Source of the DNA: Pseudonocardia sp.
Lineage (GTDB): Bacteria; Actinomycetota; Actinomycetes; Mycobacteriales; Pseudonocardiaceae
Assembly (NCBI GenBank): GCA_019244295.1
Contig: JAFASX010000116.1
Span: 1-34,864, forward strand
Reading direction: 5' to 3'
Length of the DNA: 34,864 bases
The translations under genes and the position numbers were made by a program. The notes under the pieces are model-generated. The model was not told the DNA's origin. It worked only from the letters and a program-made list of their open reading frames with translations, and searched no databases. Every line of letters begins with the position of its first letter. Position 1 is the first letter of the stretch. Shown here in pieces: positions 26,752 through 34,601 of this stretch.

Positions 26752-27099
26752 GAGGATCGAGTATAGTTCAGAATCCCGTCAAGAGCCATTGGTGAATACG
26801 TGGTCGCGTCGGCGTCCTTCGTGGACAAATCCGAGCTTGGTGACCACCGCGATTGACGGTGCGTTGTCCGGGCCGGTCGCGGCTGAAATGCGATGCAGGC
26901 CTAGTTCAGTGAATGAACAGTCGATCGCGATGCGCGCGGCGTCGGTGGCGTAACCCTTTCCCCATGAATAGTAGGCGATGGCATATCCCTCCGAGACGAT
27001 CGCGAGCGAATCATCCAGGTCGTCGACCCGAAACTCGCGCAGGCGTGTGCGGTCCCCAACGATCGTGATCGTTGTCGGTGGCGGCGTCGCGGTGGTCAT
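26728..27099 (-). pseudogene. GNAT acetyltransferase, internally deleted and with a premature stop
   Basis: From ATG 27099 the frame starts as a RimJ/RimL-type GNAT (TRLREFRVDDLDDSLAIV), then jumps directly to WGKGYATDAARIAIDCSF, LGLHRISAATGPDNAPSIAV and GFVHEGRRRDHVFTNGS. About 65-70 residues, including the strands before the acetyl-CoA loop, are missing in frame. At 26781-26779 a TGA replaces the Trp expected in 'GxWRDS'; reading through it gives RDSELYSIL and a stop at 26728. An apparent intact ORF runs 26779-27120, but the domain is not complete. Confidence 0.72.
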
Positions 27100-27120
27100 C
27101 GGGGCAACACCCTCAGACAT

Positions 27121-27391
27121 GGGAGCGTGAGCAGGACCCCGCCGGGCAGCGGTACCCGCGCGCCAAACGCCACGACGACAAGACCCTCGTAGCCGTCCAG
27201 CTACCTACCCCGCTGAGTGATCCAGATTTCAGGGCGGGCGCCGGTGGCGCAGTTGGCGAGGTGCATCAGGACCGAGTGACCGGAGCCTGCCCGAGTGGGC
27301 GCTGCATTGACACGAGGGCACTTCCGCCACACGGTGCCTCGTCATTTCCAGGCAAAACAGCGGTAACAACCATCGCCTAGCGTGACAGTCC
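27121..27391. other. Upstream region of the ligase/amidotransferase operon
   Basis: This 271-bp stretch has no convincing gene. A TTGACA at 27307-27312 could be a -35 element, but no good -10 follows at the right distance. A TAGCGT at 27378-27383 is too close to the ATG for a normal leader. It presumably holds the promoter of the three-gene operon. Confidence 0.4.
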
Positions 27392-29953
27392 ATGGGCGAT
27401 TTGGTGACCTCGCGGATCGGCGTGGAGGAAGAATTCCATCTCGTCGACCTCAAAACCAGGAGAGCGACGCCGGCAGTCGATGACATGCTCGCCCAGCTGG
27501 ACGGTAAGGAGTTCGCGCCTGAGCTGCAGCGGTCGCTGGTAGAGACCAACACAGCGCCCTGCGAGAGCCTCGATGAGCTGCGCGCCGAGCTCTATCGGCT
27601 GCGCCGCCGGTTGAACGAGGTCGCCGATCCCCTCGGGCTGGGTGTGGTGGCGGCCGGAACGGTTCCGCTGGTCGACCCGCTCGGTACTAACATCTCGGCC
27701 GGCGCTCGCTATGAGCGGATGCAGCACGAGTACCAGCTCCTGGTCCGCGAGCAACATATCTGCGGTGCCCAGGTGCATGTTGACGTGCCAAATCGGGACG
27801 TCGCGGTCGCCGTCGTGCAGCACGTGGCGTTGCAACTGCCTATGTTCCTTGCATTGTCGGCCAGCTCCCCGTACTGGCGGGGAGGTGACAGCGGTTACGC
27901 CAGCTACCGCTGCATGGTTTGGCAGCGCTGGCCGACCGCCGGGCCGCCAGGGCCGATGCGCACCGCTGCCGATTACGACGCTGTAGTAGCTGACCTGATT
28001 GCCTCAGGAACGATCAGCGACCCCGGAATGGTGTATTTCGACATCCGGCCGTCGACGCGCCTGCCCACCGTCGAGCTGCGGATCTGCGATGCGTGCCCCG
28101 AGGTCGACGACGTTGTGCTCATCGCCGGCCTGTTTCGGGCGTTGGTGCAGCGAGCCCGCCGATGGACAGCGGAAGGTAAACCGTTCCCGGAGACCCGCCA
28201 CGAGCTGCTGCGAGCGGCAACCTGGCGGGCAGCACGATCAGGTCTGGAAGGTGACCTGGTCGACCTCTCCCGTCCGTCCGGACCAACCCTGGTACCGCCT
28301 TCGCTGCTCATCGAACGGCTCGTCACCGAGTTACGTCCTGAGCTGGAGTCATTCGGCGACTGGAAGCAAGTGCAGGAACTGTCCCGGCGCGCCCTAGCCG
28401 TAGGCAGCTCGGCTGCCCGCCAGCGCCGGATGTTCGGCCGACGCGGTGAGCTTGCCGATGTGGTTGACGGGCTGCTCGCCTACACTTGCGGGGTGTCGGT
28501 GAACCGCGATCTACCGACCGCGGTGCCCACGACGCTGGCCCTGCTCGACGGCTATCTCAACGCCGGCAAGAGCAGGGCCGCATACGACGAGGCGGTAGGC
28601 ACCGACGGCCGAGTCCTGCCGCACTACGGCTGGATGTTCCGGGCGCTTGACCGACTGGGAGTCCAGGGCATGGCAGCCGCTGCGTCCGCGCTGCGCACTG
28701 AGCAGCGGGCGCGGAATGTCACGTTCCGGGTAGCCGACGATGAAGCAGACCGGTTGCTCCCCCTAGATTTGGTACCGCGCATCATTACCGCTGAGGACTG
28801 GGCGACGCTGACGGCGGGCCTTACCCAGCGGGTGCGCGCGCTGGAGGCGTTCCTGCACGACGTCTACGGCCAGCAAGACATCGTGCGGGATGGCGTGCTT
28901 CCCGCGTCGGTGGTCAGTAGTTCACCCGGCTGGAGTTCCCTGGGAGCACCGTCAAGCCAACGCACGACGCGAGCCGCCATCAGCGGGATCGACTTAGTGC
29001 GAGACAGCGCCGACGGTTGGCGTGTACTCGAAGACAACCTGCGGGTGCCCTCCGGCATCGGATACGCCATGATCAGCCGGCGGCTGATGCGCAGCGTATT
29101 GCCCGATCTAGAGACACCCGCAGGCGTGGTGCCTCTGGAGGGCGTTCCCGAGCTGCTACGCAAGACACTGCTGGCGGCTATGCCCGAGTGGGCCGGCGAT
29201 GGCGTCATTGCGTTGCTGAGCGCCGGTTCTGTCGATTCCGCGTTCTATGAGCATCAGCTGCTGGCGGAGCAGATGGACGTGCCGCTGGTCACGCCGGAGG
29301 AACTCACGGTCACCGACACCGGGGTATACGCGGGCGCTCAGCGCATCGGTGTGCTCTACCGGCGGCTCGACGAGCAGACCCTGCTCAGTGCGATCGGAGC
29401 TGACGGCCGGCCCATCGGTTCGGCGATCTGCGCGGCCGCGGCCCACGGCCAGGTGAGCATCCTCAACGCGCTGGGCAACGGCGTAGCCGACGACAAACGG
29501 GTGTACGCCTACGTGCCGGACATGATCACCTATTACCTTGGCGAGCGGATTCTGCTGGACAACGTGCCCACCTACCCGTGCGCCGACCCGCAGCACCTTG
29601 CCGAGGTGCTTGACCGGCTCGACGAGCTGGTGCTGAAGCCGGTGGACGGCTACGGCGGGCACGGCATAGTGATCGGACCGGACGCCGACAGGCACCAGCT
29701 GGCCGAGCTTGCCTCCACCATCACGGCACACCCTGAAGGCTGGGTCGCCCAGGACCTGGTGTCGCTGTCCACCCACCCCACGTTCGCTGACACTGGGCTG
29801 GAGCCGCGGGTCATCGATCTGCGCGCATTCGTGTTGCTCGGGGAGCGAGCCGAGGTGGTACCGGCCGCTTTGACTCGGGTCGCGCCGAGCGGCAGCATGA
29901 TCGTCAACTCCTCACGTGGTGGTGGCGCGAAGGACACTTGGATCTTGCGCTGA
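27392..29953 (+). CDS. GCS2-type carboxylate-amine ligase fused to circularly permuted ATP-grasp
   Basis: An 853-residue fusion of two amide-bond-forming enzymes. Residues 1 to about 365 are a GCS2/YbdK carboxylate-amine ligase, glutamate-cysteine ligase-like: IGVEEEFHLVDLK, LQRSLVETNTAPCES, CGAQVHVDVPNRD and FDIRPSTRLPTVELRICDA. From about 375 to the end is a circularly permuted type 2 ATP-grasp (DUF404/DUF407): LPHYGWMFRALDRLG, LEDNLRVPSGIGYAMISRR (near 548), KPVDGYGGHGIVIGP (near 749) and RVIDLRAFVLLGERAEVVPA. Both are full length. It probably joins amino acids or small acids into a peptide-like product in the cytoplasm. It is first in an operon 13 bp before the AsnO-type gene, whose enzyme amidates a dipeptide. 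Substrates are unknown. Confidence 0.9.
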   Translation: MGDLVTSRIGVEEEFHLVDLKTRRATPAVDDMLAQLDGKEFAPELQRSLVETNTAPCESLDELRAELYRLRRRLNEVADPLGLGVVAAGTVPLVDPLGTNISAGARYERMQHEYQLLVREQHICGAQVHVDVPNRDVAVAVVQHVALQLPMFLALSASSPYWRGGDSGYASYRCMVWQRWPTAGPPGPMRTAADYDAVVADLIASGTISDPGMVYFDIRPSTRLPTVELRICDACPEVDDVVLIAGLFRALVQRARRWTAEGKPFPETRHELLRAATWRAARSGLEGDLVDLSRPSGPTLVPPSLLIERLVTELRPELESFGDWKQVQELSRRALAVGSSAARQRRMFGRRGELADVVDGLLAYTCGVSVNRDLPTAVPTTLALLDGYLNAGKSRAAYDEAVGTDGRVLPHYGWMFRALDRLGVQGMAAAASALRTEQRARNVTFRVADDEADRLLPLDLVPRIITAEDWATLTAGLTQRVRALEAFLHDVYGQQDIVRDGVLPASVVSSSPGWSSLGAPSSQRTTRAAISGIDLVRDSADGWRVLEDNLRVPSGIGYAMISRRLMRSVLPDLETPAGVVPLEGVPELLRKTLLAAMPEWAGDGVIALLSAGSVDSAFYEHQLLAEQMDVPLVTPEELTVTDTGVYAGAQRIGVLYRRLDEQTLLSAIGADGRPIGSAICAAAAHGQVSILNALGNGVADDKRVYAYVPDMITYYLGERILLDNVPTYPCADPQHLAEVLDRLDELVLKPVDGYGGHGIVIGPDADRHQLAELASTITAHPEGWVAQDLVSLSTHPTFADTGLEPRVIDLRAFVLLGERAEVVPAALTRVAPSGSMIVNSSRGGGAKDTWILR

Positions 29954-29966
29954 AAGGAGCTCGCTG

Positions 29967-31754
29967 GTGTGCGGTATCGCAGGCGAAATCACGTTCGACG
30001 GGACGCCGGCTGACATCGATGCTGTTACCACCATGACCGCCGCGCTGCACCGTCGTGGCCCCGATGGCTGGGGAATTTACGGCGGTGGCCACACCGCGCT
30101 CGGACATCGCCGATTGAAGATTATCGACCTGTCGGATCGTGCCGCGCAGCCCATGGTCGATCCCGAACTGGGGCTCACCGCGGTATTCAACGGCTGCATT
30201 TACAACTACCGCGAGCTGCGTTCGGAGCTACTAACCGCCGGCTACCGGTTCTTCTCTGACTCCGACAGTGAGGTACTGATTAAGGCCTACCACCGGTGGG
30301 GCACCAGCTGCGTCGACCACTTCCTGGGTATGTTCGCCTTCGCCGTACTGGAGCGCGACAGCGGACGGCTGGTGCTGGGCCGTGACCGGCTCGGGATTAA
30401 ACCGCTGTACCTCTCGCAAACTCCTCGCCGGCTGCGCTTCGCCTCGACCTTGCCAGCCCTGCTCACGGCGGGTGAAGTGGACACCGCAATCGATCCCGTG
30501 GGGCTGCACCACTACCTAAGCTTTCATTCCGTCGTGCCACCTCCTCGCACGATTCTGGCCGGGGTGCAGAAATTGCCACCGGCGACGGTGCGCATCGTGC
30601 ATCTAGATGGCCATCACGAGGACCAGGAGTACTGGCGGCCGGCGTTCTCCCGAGGCGATCTCGATCTGGATGCGGAGGAATGGTCAATGGCGGTGCTGGA
30701 TGCACTGCGACTGGCCGTAAAGCGGCGCATGGTTGCCGATGTTCCGGTCGGCATCCTCCTTTCCGGCGGTATCGACTCCAGCCTGGTGGTTGCGCTGCTG
30801 GCCGAAGGCGGGCAGTGCGGGCTGCGCACGTTCAGCGTCGGGTTTGAGGCCGCCGCCGGAGAGTCCGGGGACGAGTTCGTCTACTCGGATGAGGTCGCCG
30901 CGCACTTCGACACCGATCACCAGAAGATCCTGATCAAGTCGAATCGGCTCCTCCCCGCCGTGGACGCGGCTATTAACGCGATGAGCGAACCGATGGTTAG
31001 CCATGACTGCGTCGCGTTCTACTTGCTCTCCGAGGAGGTCTCCCGCTCTGTGACCGTAGTGCAGTCCGGGCAGGGAGCCGATGAGGTGTTAGCTGGCTAC
31101 GACTGGTACCCACCGTTGGCCAGAGTGTCACGGGACCGGGCGGCGGCGGCATACGCGGAAGTGTTCATCGACCGTCCGCACGCCCAGCTGGCCGATCTGC
31201 TGGAGCCGGAGTGGCTGGCTGATCACGGTTTGGACATCGACCACAGCCGGGCATTCGTTGACGCGCACTTTAGTGCTCCCGGTGCCGAGACGGCGGTGGA
31301 CGCGGCGTTGCGCATGGACACCACGGTGATGTTGGTTGATGACCCGGTGAAGCGGGTAGACAACATGACAATGGCGTGGGGCGTAGAGGCGCGCGTGCCG
31401 TTCCTGGATCACGAGTTGGTAGAGCTCGCGGGTGCCTGCCCACCTGAGTTGAAGCTCGCCGCGGGAGGAAAAGGGGTACTCAAGACAGCCAGCCGAGGCG
31501 TGATCCCAGACACAATCATCGACCGGCCCAAAGGGTACTTTCCGGTGCCGGCAATCCGCCATTTGTCCGGCTCATTCCTCGATCGGGTGCGCGACGCGGT
31601 GACCGCTCCGGTGGCCAAAGATCGTGGGCTCTTTCGTCCGGACTGGTTGCAGCGCATGCTTGCTGATCCGAACACGGAGCGGACCACGCTGGGATCGAAT
31701 GCCCTGTGGCAGGTCGCCCTGTTGGAGATGTGGCTGCAGGAACGGGGGATCTAA
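29967..31754 (+). CDS. asnO: N-acetylglutaminylglutamine amidotransferase (AsnO type)
   Basis: A 595-residue glutamine-dependent amidotransferase of the asparagine-synthase family. The N-terminal nucleophile Cys2 is in MCGIAGEITFDG, with RRGPDGWG and VFNGCIYNYRELRSELL. The synthase domain has the pyrophosphate loop SGGIDSS (266-272). Blocks RLKIIDLSDRAAQPMVDPE, YLSFHSVVPPPRTILAGV, SEPMVSHDCVAFYLLSEEV and VVQSGQGADEVLAGYDWYPP are those of AsnO, which amidates N-acetylglutaminylglutamine to make the osmolyte NAGGN. GTG at 29967 follows AAAGGAG, and the Cys must be residue 2. Ngg, its usual partner, is absent here, so the substrate may differ. The S9 peptidase starts directly after its stop. Confidence 0.9.
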   Translation: MCGIAGEITFDGTPADIDAVTTMTAALHRRGPDGWGIYGGGHTALGHRRLKIIDLSDRAAQPMVDPELGLTAVFNGCIYNYRELRSELLTAGYRFFSDSDSEVLIKAYHRWGTSCVDHFLGMFAFAVLERDSGRLVLGRDRLGIKPLYLSQTPRRLRFASTLPALLTAGEVDTAIDPVGLHHYLSFHSVVPPPRTILAGVQKLPPATVRIVHLDGHHEDQEYWRPAFSRGDLDLDAEEWSMAVLDALRLAVKRRMVADVPVGILLSGGIDSSLVVALLAEGGQCGLRTFSVGFEAAAGESGDEFVYSDEVAAHFDTDHQKILIKSNRLLPAVDAAINAMSEPMVSHDCVAFYLLSEEVSRSVTVVQSGQGADEVLAGYDWYPPLARVSRDRAAAAYAEVFIDRPHAQLADLLEPEWLADHGLDIDHSRAFVDAHFSAPGAETAVDAALRMDTTVMLVDDPVKRVDNMTMAWGVEARVPFLDHELVELAGACPPELKLAAGGKGVLKTASRGVIPDTIIDRPKGYFPVPAIRHLSGSFLDRVRDAVTAPVAKDRGLFRPDWLQRMLADPNTERTTLGSNALWQVALLEMWLQERGI

Positions 31755-33629
31755 GTGGTCAGCTCGGCGGAGAGAGGTGTCTTCGGACGACACCGGCGGG
31801 CCCGGTTCATCTCAGCGTTGCCGGGCCTCAGTTGGCTCGCGGCGGAGACGTGCATCTCACCCGTGCTGTCTTCCGACGGCGACACCCTTGCCGTTGTCTC
31901 CGACCGCGATGGCACGCCGCAGGTCTGGCTGAGCCCGCTAGCCCGTCCCGGTGACCCGGTGCGGCTAGACATCGGCTGCGACGACTACGTACGGGCGGTC
32001 ACATGGTCGCCTGACGGTGAGTGGCTGTGTGTGCTGGCGGCGCCCGGCGGCTGTGAGCGTATGCGGATTCATGCTCTGCGCCCGGACGGCACCGATGCCC
32101 GGATCATCGCCGGCACACCGACGGGAATGGCGTGGATCGGCCGCTGGCAGCCCGGCGGGCACATCATGGGTCTTTCGGAAAGCAGTGTCACCCCGCCGAC
32201 CAACCTCATCGCGTACGCGATGGATGTGTGCTCCGGCCATCGCCGTCAACTAGCGAGTGGTCCGGCCGCGGCAGTTTGCGCCATAAGCCATGGCGGGCGT
32301 TACGCCATAGTGCGTGTCGGTTCCCGCGGCGCCCGCCGCTTATTGTTCGTTGATACACGGATCGGCCGCACCGTTGAGCTGCTCGGTGCCGACGCGACTG
32401 TCGCCGATGCCCGGTTTGCTCCCGATGACCAGATGATTTATTTGCATACAGACGCCAATCGCGAGTTCGCTGCCCTGTTTGTGTTGCCGAGGGTCGCCGC
32501 CGGTTATCCGGAGTCCGCAGAGGTCATCGCAGCGCGCGAGGGGGTTGAGCTCGAGAGGTTCGCGCTTGACCCGGTTGGGCGCACGGTGGTGACCGTGTGG
32601 AACGTGGAGGGATATAGCGAGCTTGAGCTCGTTGATGTGGCTGGCCGTTGGCGCCGCGCGCTGCCAGCGCCGCCCGCTGAGGTCGTGACTGGTTGCGGCT
32701 TTGCCCAGGACGGTAAGTCATTAGTGCTCGCCGTTGAATCCAGCGCCGAGCCACCGCACGTTCTGCGGTACCCGATCCCGCCTGCTGAACCAGTGCGGCT
32801 GGCTCCGGTGCCGCCACCGCCATGGTCACCGGATACACCAGTTCGGCCGGAGTTGCACCGGTGGCGAGCCCGGGACGGCGTTGCGCTCAGTGGCTGGCTC
32901 TACCGGCCGGTAGGGGCGCTTGGTGCGGTACCCACACTGGTCTGGTTGCATGGCGGTCCCGAGACGCAGGAACGTCCCACATTCAACGCGCTGTACCAGA
33001 ACTTGCTGGGCTATGGCATCGCGGTGTTCGCGCCGAACGTACGAGGCTCATCTGGGTTCGGTCGAGGCTTCATGGACGCGGATGTCCACGATCGCCGGTT
33101 CGCGGCCATCGATGACGTTGCCGACCTGGTCCGGTACTTGACAGATGCGGGACTCGCCGACCCCGCCGTACTGGGCTGCGCCGGCCGCTCTTACGGCGGC
33201 TACCTGACTCTCGCCGCCATGGTCACCTATCCCGCACTGTTCCGGGTGGGTGTCGTCATCTCCGGCATCACCGACTTTGAACTGTTCTTCGCTCATACGG
33301 AACCGTGGATCGCCGCAGCGGCGGTGAGTAGGTACGGCGACCCCGCACGAGACGCAAAGCTCTTGCGTGACCTTTCCCCGATCCACCGCATCGGGCAGTT
33401 GAGCGCCCCACTGCTCGTAGTGCACGGCAGCTTGGACACCAACGTTCCCCCCGGTGAGGCCGAACAACTCGTCGCAGCGCTGCGGAACCGCGGCGCGTCA
33501 CCCGAGTACCTGCTGTTGCCCGATGAGGGTCACGAGATCCTGAGCAGCATCAATCGCGCGATTTTCCTGCGAGAGGTCGTTCAGTGGCTGATCAGGCACC
33601 TACTTGACGTGGACGAACGCAGCGCCTGA
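31755..33629 (+). CDS. S9 family serine peptidase (prolyl oligopeptidase type)
   Basis: A 624-residue peptidase with an N-terminal beta-propeller (SPVLSSDGDTLAVVSDRDG, VTWSPDGEWLCVL, FAPDDQMIYLHTD) and a C-terminal alpha/beta-hydrolase. The catalytic triad is visible: S479 in GCAGRSYGGYL, D561 in GSLDTNVPPGEAEQL and H593 in PDEGHEILS. The oxyanion region is WLHGGPETQERP. No signal peptide is evident, so it is likely cytoplasmic. The GTG immediately follows the asnO stop. Peptidases also accompany NAGGN genes in other bacteria, where they may degrade or recycle the dipeptide, but those are M42 type. The propeller restricts substrates to short peptides. Confidence 0.9.
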   Translation: MVSSAERGVFGRHRRARFISALPGLSWLAAETCISPVLSSDGDTLAVVSDRDGTPQVWLSPLARPGDPVRLDIGCDDYVRAVTWSPDGEWLCVLAAPGGCERMRIHALRPDGTDARIIAGTPTGMAWIGRWQPGGHIMGLSESSVTPPTNLIAYAMDVCSGHRRQLASGPAAAVCAISHGGRYAIVRVGSRGARRLLFVDTRIGRTVELLGADATVADARFAPDDQMIYLHTDANREFAALFVLPRVAAGYPESAEVIAAREGVELERFALDPVGRTVVTVWNVEGYSELELVDVAGRWRRALPAPPAEVVTGCGFAQDGKSLVLAVESSAEPPHVLRYPIPPAEPVRLAPVPPPPWSPDTPVRPELHRWRARDGVALSGWLYRPVGALGAVPTLVWLHGGPETQERPTFNALYQNLLGYGIAVFAPNVRGSSGFGRGFMDADVHDRRFAAIDDVADLVRYLTDAGLADPAVLGCAGRSYGGYLTLAAMVTYPALFRVGVVISGITDFELFFAHTEPWIAAAAVSRYGDPARDAKLLRDLSPIHRIGQLSAPLLVVHGSLDTNVPPGEAEQLVAALRNRGASPEYLLLPDEGHEILSSINRAIFLREVVQWLIRHLLDVDERSA

Positions 33630-33741
33630 GTTCGGACCTCGCCGTCAGCGCGTCACTTGGCCGCCGACGTCACGGTCACAATTCACGCTCAACGCTTCAA
33701 ATTCGGGCCGATCCCCCGGACCGACGACCGCGCGACCTCGG

Positions 33742-33758
33742 GTAGCTCGTCGAGCTAC
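33742..33758. promoter_or_regulatory. Operator-like palindrome upstream of the toxin-antitoxin genes
   Basis: GTAGCTCG, a central T, then CGAGCTAC form a perfect 17-bp dyad 22 bp before the antitoxin GTG. TACGCT at 33756-33761 could be the -10 element, so the dyad would overlap the promoter. Phd/YefM antitoxins repress their own operons through such palindromes. The remainder of 33630-33779 shows nothing else. Confidence 0.65.
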
Positions 33759-33779
33759 GCTGGGCCACGCTGGTCGCTT

Positions 33780-34057
33780 GTGAAGGTCATAACCCAGCGG
33801 GAGTTTCGTAATAACTCCGCGGCTGTGATGGACGCGGTGGAAGCCGGCAAGACGTACCACATCACCCGGAACGGGGTTGAAGTCGCAGAGTTGCGCCCAT
33901 TTCGCGGAGGCGGCGTCTGACGGCTGAGGAGTTGGTTGAGCGGCATCGGAGACTCCCGAAGGTCGATTACGCCTCCATGCGCCGGGAAGCTGACGAGTTC
34001 TTCGACACTGAGGACCGCGTCGGCCAAGACGACGTGTGGGGGCGCGGCCGTGGCTGA
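33780..34057 (+). pseudogene. Phd/YefM-type antitoxin, frameshifted
   Basis: From GTG 33780 the N-terminal DNA-binding half is typical of the Phd/YefM family: [39 protein letters not shown]. The frame then breaks near 33900 and stops at 33920. One frame over, the toxin-neutralising C-terminus continues as [33 protein letters not shown] and VWGRGRG to a stop at 34057. A one-base loss around TTTCGCGG explains the break. The full protein would be about 92 residues. Its end overlaps the toxin start by 8 bp. Without the C-terminus it could not block a toxin, but the toxin is also broken. Confidence 0.8.
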
Positions 34058-34281
34058 GCGCCATGAGTCGGGGGTGCTAGACACCTGTACATACATTGAC
34101 CTCAATGAGCTCAATCCCGCGACGTTACCAGTGATGCCAGAAATCACCGCGATCAGCATGGCCGAGCTGCACCAAGGCGTCGCTATGGCTCGAGATCCGG
34201 CGACACGGGCGGCGCGGACCGAGATATTGGGCGCGGCCATCGTTGACTTCGATCCGCTACGCACTCGAGGAGTTCGCCCAG
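34050..34281 (+). pseudogene. VapC-type PIN toxin, truncated by the 78-bp element
   Basis: From GTG 34050 the first half of a PIN-domain RNase toxin is present: LDTCTYIDL with D11, EITAISMAELHQGVAMARD with E39, then RTEILGAAIVDFDPL (to about residue 70). Family members run to about 130 residues with further acidic residues. Here the sequence passes into copy B of the 78-bp repeat, and the frame goes on without PIN features to a stop at 34421. Two of the catalytic acids remain but the second half is gone, so the toxin should be inactive. Confidence 0.78.
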
Positions 34282-34359
34282 AAGGCTCGCACAGCCCGTC
34301 TGCGACCGGCACAGCACTTGCAGGAGCTGTGTCAGCCATGCACGTGCTGTGCGAGCCTT
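34282..34359 (-). repeat. 78-bp element with 14-bp terminal inverted repeats, copy B
   Basis: The ends AAGGCTCGCACAGC and GCTGTGCGAGCCTT are perfect inverted repeats. On the minus strand it matches copy A (26511-26588) at the same length with about six differences. Flanks (GCACAGCGAC on one side, CTGGGCGA on the other) also match. It lies at the point where the vapC frame loses PIN similarity. Confidence 0.87.
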
Positions 34360-34389
34360 GTCGCTGTGCGGCCTGGGCAAACCTCCGGC

Positions 34390-34523
34390 GTCGTCATGGC
34401 CATGCAGGACATACCAGATGATCAAGATGCTGTAGCTGAACAGCGCGAACCCGCGAACCCGGCGGTGCGCTCGACGGCCCGGCGGACCCGGTTGCGGGCC
34501 TGGCCGACGCACACTCCAGTAGT
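34390..34523 (-). pseudogene. Transposase C-terminal remnant
   Basis: On the minus strand, CVGQARNRVRRAVERTAGF in one frame is followed in another by ALFSYSILIIWYVLHGHDD. Together they resemble the C-terminal part of an actinobacterial DDE transposase (GVGQARNRxRRAVERTxPF...WYxLxGH). The frame changes at a tandem 8-bp duplication, CGCGAACC at 34444-34451 and 34452-34459. No start, no terminal repeats and no catalytic part are present. The family cannot be named with certainty. Nothing clear is seen between 34524 and 34601. Confidence 0.55.
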
Positions 34524-34601
34524 TCACAGGCAGCGGCGACCTTGCCTTGGTTGTGTCCCCGACGTGCGGCCACACCGTCGCGGAAGGTGTCTGGTTGTCG
34601 T

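Noticed and set aside
26391..26780. CIRCE element for HrcA
   Set aside because: No TTAGCACTC-N9-GAGTGCTAA-like dyad is present in the upstream region of hrcA.
26779..26781. TGA in the GNAT frame as recoded Trp or selenocysteine
   Set aside because: The many core genes here use TGA as a normal stop, and the GNAT also lacks its middle section, so simple decay explains it.
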